From Bolinopsis microptera (Eukaryota > Ctenophora > Tentaculata > Lobata > Bolinopsidae), in assembly GCF_026151205.1 (NCBI RefSeq), contig NC_087073.1:14157837-14217836 (forward strand): DNA of 60,000 nucleotides. Direction: 5' to 3'. The translations under genes were made by a program, and so were the position numbers. The notes under the pieces were generated by a model. The model had not been told where the DNA came from, did no database searches, and was given only the letters and a program-made list of their open reading frames with translations. This document shows positions 19,643-28,745 of the stretch, piece after piece. Positions within the stretch are counted from its first letter, which is position 1, and every line of letters begins with the position of its first letter.

Positions 19643-21717
19643 TTACTTAAATAACATCAAGACTGCTGACTGGGAAAGAGCTATAACAAAGAGATAACTA
19701 GCCCCGAAACTGAACCCCATCACACTGTTGTTGCAGAGGTCAGTGCTACATTCAGTACAGCCGGAACTGAAAGAATGACACCCAGCCCCACAGGAAAGCT
19801 CTGTTCCAATCTTCTGCCTTGTGAAAATAATTTATATTGTTATGAAGGGACAAATGGGCAATTCCACCGTGACGGACACCACGATTTTGCTGTTTTTTTA
19901 AGTTCAAATGAATGTTGTACTCGAGATGTTGTTTATTTATCAGTTCCAACTGTTTATTAGTCCACATTTAACCTTTCTACAGGTTGTGTGAAAATTTCAG
20001 ACCCCTACCATTATTACTTTCTGAGATAGCACCCCTGTGACGGACGCGACTTAAATATGACACTTTTTTTGGGTGTCTACTCAGATGGTACCCAAATTTA
20101 TCTCAAAAAGTTATCTATTGTCTCTAATTTGGAATTACAATGATAGAAGAAGGTTTAGGGATTTCTGAGATGCCATTTTCTTGGAGATTGCTCAATTTTT
20201 TGTATGCGTGGCGCCATTTTCAAATTGTGACAGACGCGACTGTGACGGACACACGTTTTTTTTCAATTTTTCCAAATCTTCCACTTGACACTTTTATCTT
20301 GTTCAGTGACATCTACTCTGTATTCATGCCAATTTTTAGGCCTCAAATACCCCCAAGAGGTCTGCAGTAGCCAAAATTGTCCATATTGGGCATACGCTAG
20401 GGTATCAGTCTAGGGGCATCAATTATTTCTCTACTTGAACAAATTTATAACTCTGGTAAAACATTCATCACTGTTCAATGCATCATACTGTTGAGACCAT
20501 CTCCTAAAAGTTTCATTACTTTAGTGCTTAAAATGTGGAAGATATTGAATTTTTACTTCAAAAATATGCGAAAATAGGGTAAAGTCCATTTTTTGTGCCT
20601 TTTACCTCTGAAAAAGTTGTAAGCAAATAAAATGGCAAAAACTCAGTAAATTTAATTATTGAATTGCATATGATGTTATTTGATAGTCTAGTCAACATAG
20701 TCAACACAATCCAACCTTATTTGACTTCTATTTGTCTTGGTTTTAGTCAATATAATGGAAATATGGATAAAAATGGCTAAAAGTGAGCCGTACGCCCATA
20801 TATGGGCATATACAAAATTATACATAACTCGGCCATTTTCTGTCCAATTTTCGATTTGACGACATAGTTTTGTTGAGGACGGTCTCAGCTTTAAGAAAAA
20901 TGCATTTCAAGTCTGTTTAAAGATTTTTTGGAGCATTTTCAAAAAAATGTGACGGACGCAACAAGTTGGGACCCCCCTTCCAAAATTTTTTTCTTAAAAG
21001 ATACAAGCCTGATAATTTCTACGGTACTCCCTTACCTTCAGAAGAGATATGTTACAGTGGTTTTTTAAATATAAATAGCACTATGTGGCTCTGAAAAAAC
21101 TTTTTTGCTTAATTTTGTGACGGACGCGACACCATCTTTGTGGAAATTTTTTAGAAAAAGTGTTAGAGTAACGGTTGTGAAACTTTGCATAGCTCTCATT
21201 CTTATGCCTATGCCTAAGTGTATGAAATTTCATAGAGAAATATTGCTGCATACCCAAACTATGGCCCTTTGAAAATTTGAATGATTTTTTTCATTTCCAA
21301 GTAGTGTTCCTTTGAATGAGAAAAATCAAAAGTTAACGCAATATGAAACAAAGAACTTTTGTTGACCTGTAAGGTTAAGAGTCTAATGAACATATTTTAA
21401 CCAAAATTAGGTGCCTATCTTAACATTTTTCATTTTCACCAAGTGGAACCTTACCGTGGAATTGCCCAAATGTATCCCTCCTGCCTATGACGTTAATTGC
21501 TTTACAGTTAATTAATCCGACTGAGCTTTTGCCTTTTTCCACAAATTTCCCAATAATAGTGCAAGAAATACTAATTATCTTACATCATACACTTTAAATG
21601 GGGACTTTCACACTCGATTTCTTTGATTGTGCTGCCAGCTACTCCATAATTACACTTGATAGCAATAGAAACTCCAACCAACACTACAAGTAACAACACT
21701 TTCAAGGAATTCGTCAT
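19643..21717 (-). CDS. Ly-6/uPAR-like GPI-anchored cysteine-rich protein (two exons)
   Basis: Exon 1 is 21717-21584 and exon 2 is 19817-19643, each too short to stand out alone. Exon 1 starts ATG, encodes a signal peptide (MTNSLKVLLLVVLVGVSIAI) and then KCNYGV..IECESPHLKCM, ending at a donor (AT|GTAAGA, phase 2). Exon 2 begins after TTTTCACAAG|G, restores the frame exactly, and encodes LSCGAGC, SGCTECSTDLCNNS and a hydrophobic tail (FGASYLFVIALSQSAVLMLF) ending K-stop. The total is 102 residues with 8 cysteines. The D-L-C-N near the end of the folded part is the hallmark of the Ly-6/three-finger fold, and the hydrophobic C-terminus fits a GPI-attachment signal. The usual second Cys of LxCxxC and the CC pair are altered (CTEC). 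The exact acceptor was chosen by frame. Ligand and role are unknown. Confidence 0.75.
19856..21467. mobile_element. non-autonomous TIR DNA element (1.6 kb) inside the Ly-6-like intron
   Basis: The left end GGGCAATTCCACCGTGACGG and right end (reverse complement GGGCAATTCCACGGTAAGG) form ~19-bp inverted termini with 3 mismatches. AAAT flanks both sides (19852-19855 and 21468-21471), a possible 4-bp target duplication. The motif TGTGACGGACGCGAC or a close variant recurs at about 19868, 20036, 20226, 20241, 20949 and 21116, so the element has internal subterminal-type repeats. No transposase frame is present. Superfamily unassigned. Confidence 0.65.
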
Positions 21718-21932
21718 CTTTAAGTCACCAGATCTGGCTTTTGGGAGGATATTAATTATATGATTATATGATTCATAACTTTAACCATTCTTAATTCTTG
21801 ACAGTTGACGTCAAAAGACAAAATTGATGATTCACCTGTTCTTTTTATTTCACAGTTAATGCAGCAACAATACAAAAGTAGTAAAAATACATGTTTTTCC
21901 ATGGAGAATAATACATAAAATTCAAAGCTCCA
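21718..21932. other. Ly-6-like gene upstream region
   Basis: AT-rich. On the minus strand, CCTCCCAAAAGCCAG followed by a 16-nt leader precedes the exon-1 ATG, a weaker version of the acceptor-before-ATG layout of the neighbouring genes. Confidence 0.35.
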
Positions 21933-22740
21933 TAATAATATACAAAATTCAAATCTAAGTTTAATGCTATAGCTGAAAGATGTGGCACCTCCTCTAAGAG
22001 AGAAGTACTAGCAGCAAGAGAAAAGGGAGTGTCCAGTTGGCTTAACACATTGCCAATTCAGCAGTATGGCTACACTCTGAACATAGAGGAGTTTTGCCAC
22101 AGTGTCTGCTTACGCTACAGCTGGTGGATACCAAACACTCCCATCACCTGTGGATGTGGGAAAACAAGTGATCTTGACCACCTTCTCACCTGTAAGCTAG
22201 GGGGCTACGTAATAATGACCCACAACAACATCAGAGACACAATGGCAAATCTCCTTCGTGAGGTATGTCATGATGTGAAAGTTGAACCCCAGCTACAGAA
22301 GGTAAATTATGAGGGTGACTGCCTCAAACCCAAGACTATAACAGGTGAACAAGCTCGGCTAGACGCATCTGCTAGAGGAATTTGGACTCCATTTGATAAG
22401 ACCTTTCTTGACATAAGGGTTTCACACCCCAATTGCTTATCAAACAGGACAAAATCTCTTCAAGAAGTATACAAAGAGAATGAGAAGGAGAAGAAGGATG
22501 AGTACTTGGAGAGTGTTGAACGTGGAGAAGGCCACCTTCACCGGCTGTATTTCTCACAACTGGAGGCATGTCCAAGGAGTGTAAGCGGTTTTAAAAACAA
22601 AGTAAAATACAATTTTACTTAAAAAGAGATATTGTGATGTGGTAAGGAATGTGAGGACTAGAATAAGATTCACCATGTTAAGGACAACACTCATTGTTCT
22701 ACGAGGTTACAGAGGCAAAATAATGGACAAAAAATATGAG
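21933..22740 (+). mobile_element. retroelement polyprotein C-terminal fragment, frameshifted
   Basis: The frame open from about 21933 to 22622 reads A-E-R-C-G-T-S-S-K-R-E then SSWLNTLPIQQYGYTL. A CxC-H-C zinc-binding-like segment follows (ITCGCGKTSDLDHLLTCKLG), then HNNIRDTMANLLREVCHDV. ARLDASARGIW with FLDIRVSHPN resembles a PD-(D/E)xK endonuclease core. From about 22620 the homologous ending continues in another frame (VRTRIRFTMLRTTLIVLRGY), so there is a frameshift near 22610-22620. This C-terminal module is common in retroelements of early-branching animals. The RT domain is missing, so it is a 5'-truncated dead copy. Confidence 0.75.
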
Positions 22741-23116
22741 ACACCTTTCATATATAATATTGGTAGCAGTGGACAATTTCCGTTAACTCTGTATTGTGCT
22801 CTGCCAATTGCATCACTTGACTTAATTTATTGTATATATACTGTTTGACACATTTTTCCTTTAAACAGCAACTGCTAAAATTCAAATAAAAGAGCTTTTA
22901 TAATGGCTTTCATCTTTGCAATTGTGATCCCTATGATTTTGCTTCCACAAAACAACAATACAATGTCCTGTAAAAAAGGCGGTTACTCTATATTCAGATC
23001 CATCATGGCAGAAATGTATAATAAGATATGCATTCTAAAGGGAAAAACGGTAATCTTTCGATTTTTAGTTTTAATACTTTCAACACTACTATATAACAAA
23101 TAATTTGAGTTCAGGG
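22741..23116 (+). other. probable LINE 5' region
   Basis: Between the retroelement fragment and LINE ORF1. A short open frame at 22903-23103 has no recognisable domain. It is probably the 5' UTR of the next LINE, but the element's 5' boundary is not visible. Confidence 0.35.
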
Positions 23117-24034
23117 ATGGTAAAGAATGACGGGCAAACGGGGCACACTGATTGTGCCCCAGCCAGTAGAGAACATGTAGAGACGAATGAACAAGCTGAA
23201 GAAGAACGTACTAAACCTGAAGAAGATTGTTTCTGCAAGGAACACATTGATGATTCTCTATGGATCAGATGTGATTGGTGCAACAAATGGTGTCATCTTG
23301 ATTGTGTTGGACTGACAGGACTTGACAAGGATCAGGTGCTTTTGATCAAACAATATAAGTGTCCACACTGCATTGTCAATGCGACAACAGTGCTGATTAA
23401 GTTGAGTGAAACCATTAATGAAACGGTTACCAATGCTGTTAAAAACAGTCTGCAGAACGAGTTACCAACAGCAATGGCTGCTGTCAAAAAAGATATAGTC
23501 AATGAATCATCTTCAAAAGTGAAGAGCTACGTTGATGCCGCGAAGGTTGACCTCCAGGCAACTATTAGTGACAAGCCACCAACTCAATTAGTGAAGGCAA
23601 CAGTCCAACAGATTGATGCTGACAAGATTGAACGGATCAAAAGAGAATGTAATGTGATCATCAGACACGTTCCCGAAATGGCTATCAAAGAGAACAGATC
23701 TCAAAGCAATGATCTCAAGTTTTTACATGAAACCTGTGGCATGGAAGAAGACGTGATTGTGTCCTGTTTCCGGGCAGGTAAATTAACTGAATCTGGTGAA
23801 AGCAGGGAACATCAACCTAGACCGCTGATAGTAAAACTAAAATCAAAAGAGGCTGCATTGCATTGGAGTAACTATGGTAAAGGTTGGAAGATAGAAGTGG
23901 ATTCTGAAAAAGCAAAGAAAGAAGTTTATTGGATCAATCAGGATCTGAACAGAGCTGACAGAGACGTCCAATTTTTTGTGAGACAGGAACGGAGAAAGCG
24001 ACTTGCAGAGAAAGCAAAGATAAAGAATACCTAA
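23117..24034 (+). CDS. CR1-like LINE ORF1 protein with PHD finger
   Basis: About 305 residues from the first ATG at 23117 (the frame opens slightly earlier at 23105). It starts with a charged segment, then a C4HC3 PHD-type zinc finger at about residues 33-80 (DCFCKEHIDD, CDWCNKWCHLDCVG, YKCPHCI). A likely coiled-coil or linker rich in K, N and V follows. The C-terminal RNA-binding-like domain reads ECNVIIRHVPEM, VSCFRAGK and RPLIVKLKSKEAA, and ends in a basic RQERRKRLAEKAK tail. PHD fingers in ORF1 are known from CR1/L2-type LINEs. ORF1 proteins bind element RNA and act as chaperones in the RNP. Its end overlaps the ORF2 frame. Confidence 0.88.
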   Translation: MVKNDGQTGHTDCAPASREHVETNEQAEEERTKPEEDCFCKEHIDDSLWIRCDWCNKWCHLDCVGLTGLDKDQVLLIKQYKCPHCIVNATTVLIKLSETINETVTNAVKNSLQNELPTAMAAVKKDIVNESSSKVKSYVDAAKVDLQATISDKPPTQLVKATVQQIDADKIERIKRECNVIIRHVPEMAIKENRSQSNDLKFLHETCGMEEDVIVSCFRAGKLTESGESREHQPRPLIVKLKSKEAALHWSNYGKGWKIEVDSEKAKKEVYWINQDLNRADRDVQFFVRQERRKRLAEKAKIKNT

Positions 24035-24042
24035 ACCTTAAA

Positions 24043-26766
24043 TTGTTTTATAGTAACAGTAATAGTTTATATAATAAGTTTTGTGAGTTGAGAAATGCTG
24101 TTTCGCTATACCAGTCTGACATTGTTTGCATAAATGAAACTCATTTTAACAATGAAATTATTGATGCTGAAATTAGCATACCTGGTTTCAAAATATTTAG
24201 AAAAGATAGAGATTTTACAGTTAAGGAAGAAGTAGGAGAAAGTTCTGTTAGTAGTGGTGGAGGCTGTATTATTTATATTAAAGACTCTTTGAACCCAGTT
24301 GTCATAGATTGGTTTAGGGTCACTGATTCGATTGCTGTTGAATTCGATAGCAACATTGGTAGGGTAAATATTGCATGTATTTATAGATCAATGTCTCTTT
24401 CTAAAGCACAGAACAATGCGATGACCAAAATGATTGCAAAACTAGCTGTTTTTAATGTTGAATCAATCCTAGTTGGAGATTTAAATTTACCAAATGTATC
24501 TTGGCTTAGTGGAACTGTTAATGCTCCTTTAGGAACAAGTAATAAGGGTTTAATTATAGAAAAGAATTTTATGGAATGTGTACAAGACAATGGCTTGGTT
24601 TGGTATATCACAGATGAAGTTACCAGACGTAGAGTTGTCAGCGGTAAACTTCAAGAGAGTACACTAGATCAGGTTCTCTCTACAAGAACGGAAAAGAACT
24701 TTAAATGTGAGCCTTGGGCAAATTCATCCCTAAAAAGATGCAGGAAAAAGACAGATAAATGTTGGTATATTTTTGATAATAATCCTTCTTCTGAAAATCT
24801 TAATGTTGCACTGAACCAACAAGGACAGTTTGATAGTAAGTCATTTAAGTGTAAAGTTAATTATGAAAGAAAAATTACTCAGTGTATGAAATATAATACG
24901 AAGCCATTTTATGCATATTTAAGAGGGAAAAGAGTGTTAAAAAGTTGTGTATCATCCCTGGAAAAACCGGACGGATCTTTGACCAAAAGTAATTTTGAAA
25001 CTGCCGAAGTATTGGCTGATGCTTTTGCTTCAGTTTTTGTCAAAGAACCAGATGGACCTTTGAACAGAGAATGCTATTTTATTGCGGATGAGTTACACAT
25101 TGAAAATATTGAGATAACAATGGATGATGTTGGCAGAGAACTGAAAAGAATTAATATTAGTAAAAGTAAAGGGCCAGATGGCATTCATCCTAAATTATTA
25201 AAAGAACTTGAACATAATTCAAGTTTTGTTTCTGCTGTGACTAAATTATTTCAAACATGTGCTTCAAGTGGAAAAATTCCAGAACAGTGGAAGACAGCAA
25301 ATGTTACATCTCTTTATAAAAAGGGTAGTCGGAAAGATGCCCTAAATTACAGACCAGTGTCACTTACATGCATTTTATGTAAATTATATGAAAAATTAGT
25401 AAGGAGGCATATTATGAGTTTTGTTAGTAAAAAGATAAATCCAAACCAGCATGGATTTGTAGAAGGTAAATCTTGTTTATCTAATCTATTAGAGAGTGTA
25501 GAATGTATCATCGAACTATTAGAAGATGGTGCACCCGTAGATGTGTTTTACTTAGATTTTTGTAAAGCATTTGACAGTGTTCCACATCATAGACTACTTA
25601 CAAAAATGAGAAATTTGGGTATAAGTGGTAACACTTTAGATATTGTGAAAGACTTTTTATCTGGAAGAAGATTTAAGACATTCGTTGGAGGAGCATATTC
25701 CTACCTTCGTGATGTTTTATCAGGCGTCCCACAAGGGTCTGTTTTAGGTCCTTTATTGTTTGTCATTTTTATCAATGACTTGCCTGATTGTATTAATGGT
25801 ATATCAAAACTGTTTGCAGATGATCTTAAAGTTATTATGGATGCCAATGACACTGAAAGCACTTTCAATATGTTAGAAAGCTTGCAAAACTGGCAAAATG
25901 TGTGGCTGTTAAAGTTTAATCCTAGCAAATGCAAAATAATGCATGTTCCATTTAACGAAAATCCCCTTCAAGAATATGTATTTAGTGGTGTTACACTTGA
26001 ATGTATTGAAGCAGAGAAAGATCTTGGAGTTTTAACTTCTTCAGATTTGAAATGGTCGAAACATATTAAAAGTTGTATTAGTAAAGCAAACAGTATGATT
26101 GCATGGGTTACAAGGAATCTCATTATAAGAGAACTTAACGTTATGAGAAATGTTTATAAAACTATAATAAGACCCCACTTGGAGTATTGTGCTCAGTTGT
26201 GGTCTCCACCTGCCTGCCATGGGAATTGGGCTACTATCATTGAACTGGAAAATGTCCAGAGAAGGTTCACACGCCTTATTGATGATATTGGAACACTTCC
26301 TTACAGTGAAAGGTTGGATGCCTTACAGATTACAACACTCGCAGAGAGACGGGTTAGAGGAGATTTGATTGAAGCCTACAAAATTGTAAATGGATTGGTT
26401 GAGTATGGAAAAGATATTTTCAATTTAAGTAGATCGGGAGATAAAATTGTTAGCACTAAATCTAACAATATTGATAGAAATATTAAAACCTTGTCTAATA
26501 ATTTTTTATCAGAGCGTGTTATCAGCTTTTGGAACAAATTACCATCTTTTGTTAGAAATTCGGTGTCTGTTATTGATTTTAAAATTAAGCTAGAAGAATT
26601 TAAAAAGACTAATAATTTAGTAGACACAGGCAACTTTTGGGAAGTGTCAAATATAGTTTTAGCTAAAATAGAGGGTGTAAATTATATCGAAAAGAAGAAG
26701 CAACAAGTTCAATATTTACATAAAAATCCGTGTGTTGCCAAGAGAAAGGGAATAAATATCTCATGA
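24043..26766 (+). CDS. CR1-like LINE ORF2: AP-endonuclease (internally deleted) and reverse transcriptase
   Basis: 907 residues open. The N-terminal APE domain reads SNSNSLYNKFCELR, SDIVCINETHF (catalytic E) and ILVGDLNLPNVSW (catalytic D-x-N). After STLDQVLSTRTE it jumps to the linker without the expected S-D-H motif, so about 80-100 residues including the catalytic His appear to be deleted in frame. The RT domain is complete: ALNYRPVSLTCILCKLYEKL, VFYLDFCKAFDSVPHH, SGVPQGSVLGPLLFVIFIND, SKLFADDLKV (catalytic FADD) and LKWSKHIKSC. A C-terminal domain follows (IRPHLEYCAQLWSPP, NVQRRFTRLI). There is no early ATG. The frame is open from 23959, overlapping ORF1 in the -1 frame, which suggests frameshift or reinitiation coupling. 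Nicking is probably impaired. Confidence 0.92.
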   Translation: MFYSNSNSLYNKFCELRNAVSLYQSDIVCINETHFNNEIIDAEISIPGFKIFRKDRDFTVKEEVGESSVSSGGGCIIYIKDSLNPVVIDWFRVTDSIAVEFDSNIGRVNIACIYRSMSLSKAQNNAMTKMIAKLAVFNVESILVGDLNLPNVSWLSGTVNAPLGTSNKGLIIEKNFMECVQDNGLVWYITDEVTRRRVVSGKLQESTLDQVLSTRTEKNFKCEPWANSSLKRCRKKTDKCWYIFDNNPSSENLNVALNQQGQFDSKSFKCKVNYERKITQCMKYNTKPFYAYLRGKRVLKSCVSSLEKPDGSLTKSNFETAEVLADAFASVFVKEPDGPLNRECYFIADELHIENIEITMDDVGRELKRINISKSKGPDGIHPKLLKELEHNSSFVSAVTKLFQTCASSGKIPEQWKTANVTSLYKKGSRKDALNYRPVSLTCILCKLYEKLVRRHIMSFVSKKINPNQHGFVEGKSCLSNLLESVECIIELLEDGAPVDVFYLDFCKAFDSVPHHRLLTKMRNLGISGNTLDIVKDFLSGRRFKTFVGGAYSYLRDVLSGVPQGSVLGPLLFVIFINDLPDCINGISKLFADDLKVIMDANDTESTFNMLESLQNWQNVWLLKFNPSKCKIMHVPFNENPLQEYVFSGVTLECIEAEKDLGVLTSSDLKWSKHIKSCISKANSMIAWVTRNLIIRELNVMRNVYKTIIRPHLEYCAQLWSPPACHGNWATIIELENVQRRFTRLIDDIGTLPYSERLDALQITTLAERRVRGDLIEAYKIVNGLVEYGKDIFNLSRSGDKIVSTKSNNIDRNIKTLSNNFLSERVISFWNKLPSFVRNSVSVIDFKIKLEEFKKTNNLVDTGNFWEVSNIVLAKIEGVNYIEKKKQQVQYLHKNPCVAKRKGINIS

Positions 26767-26769
26767 ATT

Positions 26770-27268
26770 TGTTTTTATTTAGTTATTTTTAAATTAACGG
26801 TTTTTAACTTTTTAAACTTTTTTATATGTAAATAAATTATGACAATTATGTTAGTTATAGAATTTGTTTGTTTTTTAAAAATGACGAAGGCTGTGAAATG
26901 TTCACAGTTCTGATAATGAGGAAATCAGAAAGAATGTTTAAAACTAGTGATGATGTTTATGTCATTATTCTTAATCTAATCTAATCTAATCTAGTCCCTA
27001 AGGCGACACATGACCAATCGATCGGTTGAATGGCGGTGTGTGGTAGAAGATTAGATTAGATTAGATTAGATTAAGAATAATGACATAAACATCATCACTA
27101 GTTTTAAACATTCTTTCTGATTTCCTCATTATCAGAACTGTGACTATTTCACAGCCTTCGTCATTTAAAAACAAACAAATTCTATAACTAACATAATTGT
27201 CATAATTTATTTACATATAAAAAAGTTTAAAAAGTTAAAAACCGTTAATTTTAAAAATAAATAAAATA
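26770..27268. repeat. inverted repeat made by two LINE 3' ends facing each other
   Basis: 26770-26992 (3' UTR and tail of the plus-strand LINE) is almost identical to the reverse complement of 27048-27268. The 55-bp spacer starts TAGTCCCTAAGGCGACACAT. Differences are few, for example AAATGTTCACAG versus AAATAGTCACAG and one A-run length. The arms could form a ~220-bp hairpin if transcribed. Confidence 0.92.
27048..27268 (-). mobile_element. 5'-truncated copy of the same CR1-like LINE (3' UTR only)
   Basis: Minus-strand copy beginning in the 3' UTR and ending in the AATCT tail at 27048. Only about 220 bp were copied, a typical severe 5' truncation. Confidence 0.9.
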
Positions 27269-28619
27269 TTAGTTGGATCACGAATTATGAAGCTGATCGA
27301 ACGATCAGTTAACTGAACAATTTTATCAGCAGAGAAAAGTTATTAGTAAAACAAAGTTATCAATTTATGCCAATTTTATACATCAATGTAAGGAAGTTGG
27401 TCTAATTTCTCGTTAGGGTTATAGCCCTATATATATATTAGGGTTTCAGCATATCATATGATTCAGTTAGGGATTGGGTTAGGTTAAGGGTTGAGATCAG
27501 ATAAGAGGGTTAAGGTTTCGAATAACAATTTTAAAACACTAGTGTCTTATTTCTCCGTAAAAAGCTAGCACAATTAATAGCGTGAGTAGCATTTTTGGGC
27601 GCCTCGAAAGTGATTTTAAACAATTTTCCGTTCAATTTTGGTCGCTTAAAAAATAAAGCAAGTTATAGAACTATTTTATAATAGTATCAAATTGTATGTG
27701 CTTTAGCGAAAGATTTATTACCTAGCTGGCTCGCCAATCCCTGTGTGCGCGCGAGCTGCATGCTCTTTTCAAGCTTCCTGCACAGGATAGGAACGAACAA
27801 TAAACTAGCAAGCTAGGTAAAAGATATTTCGCAGGTCTTAACAGAATTCACAAATTTCAGCATTTTCAATAATGAATTTTGTGAGTTGTTAATTGTATTA
27901 AGGACTACAATTGTGCGTAGTAATTGTGTTTACGGCTCAGCGGCGCTACGAAGAGCGGGTGTATAAAAGAGCATGAGACGGAGGCGGACCAAGAGTAAAA
28001 CAGCTTAAAAGTAAAAACAACAGGCTGAGTCTGGAAAACTTTGTTTTACAATTTGTTTACCCCATCATGATCAAACCTATCTTAATTCTTATTTTGAAGT
28101 CTTTATATCAATGTTTACCCTGTGATGTTTGGCTGATGGATTGAATAGTATGCATAATATGGGGTCGGCTAAAAGTTGTTCAAACTTTTATTGTAAGCTA
28201 GTTTAGCTTAATCTCGTGGGTCCAATCGTTAAGTTCGTTTTGCAGCACATTTTCCTTCACATGTTCGAAGGATTTCCGGTCTGTAATTAATAGAAACTTG
28301 GTCCTTTTTTGCAACTCCCGGCTCCAAGGATCATTATTCCCCAGATAGGTTGTTTAGAATTTCTCCGAACTTATTAACCAGCCGGAATGGATCTCATAGT
28401 AACTCCGATGTAGAGCTTTTGGAAAGCTCACGTTTAAAACTAGGATTTTCGACAAGTGATAACTTAACGCGCATGGGAATCCGTATCATTGCTTCTGATG
28501 AGAGGTGACCTAATTAATTTGTCCAAAAGATGTAAAAAGTGCCTACTACAACTCTCTGTATTTGCCATCTTAGGTTTATTATATTCAGAACCTAAATTTA
28601 ACTAACTCAGGACTCTCGC

Positions 28620-28623
<4 letters not shown>
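27269..28623. other. intergenic, no gene recognised
   Basis: AT-rich, with only short frames. A small palindromic AT block (CCCTATATATATATTAGGG) lies near 27428-27447. Nothing else is supported. Confidence 0.5.
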
Positions 28624-28651
<28 letters not shown>

Positions 28652-28745
28652 TGGGGGGGGGGGGGGGGGGGGGTTGGGGGGGGGGGGGGGGGGTGGGGGG
28701 GGGGGGGGGGGGGGGGGGGGGGTTGGGGGGGGGGGGGGGGGGGGG
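28624..28745 (+). repeat. poly-G tract, 122 bp
   Basis: Nearly pure G with single T or TT interruptions about every 20-40 bases. It is followed by TGCGATTTTGAAGC. No TIR element is recognisable at its edges. Confidence 0.95.

Larger units (their letters stand above)
23117..26992 (+). mobile_element. CR1-like non-LTR retrotransposon, nearly full length
   Basis: Contains ORF1, ORF2, a ~225-nt 3' UTR and a 3' tail of (AATCT)4-5 at about 26972-26992. Short tandem tails in place of poly(A) are characteristic of CR1-type elements. Both main frames are open, so the copy is young, yet ORF2 has lost part of the endonuclease. The 5' end lies upstream of 23117 but was not resolved. Confidence 0.85.

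Noticed and set aside
22639-22848. Independent small gene
   Set aside because: Its first half is the frameshifted C-terminus of the upstream retroelement fragment.
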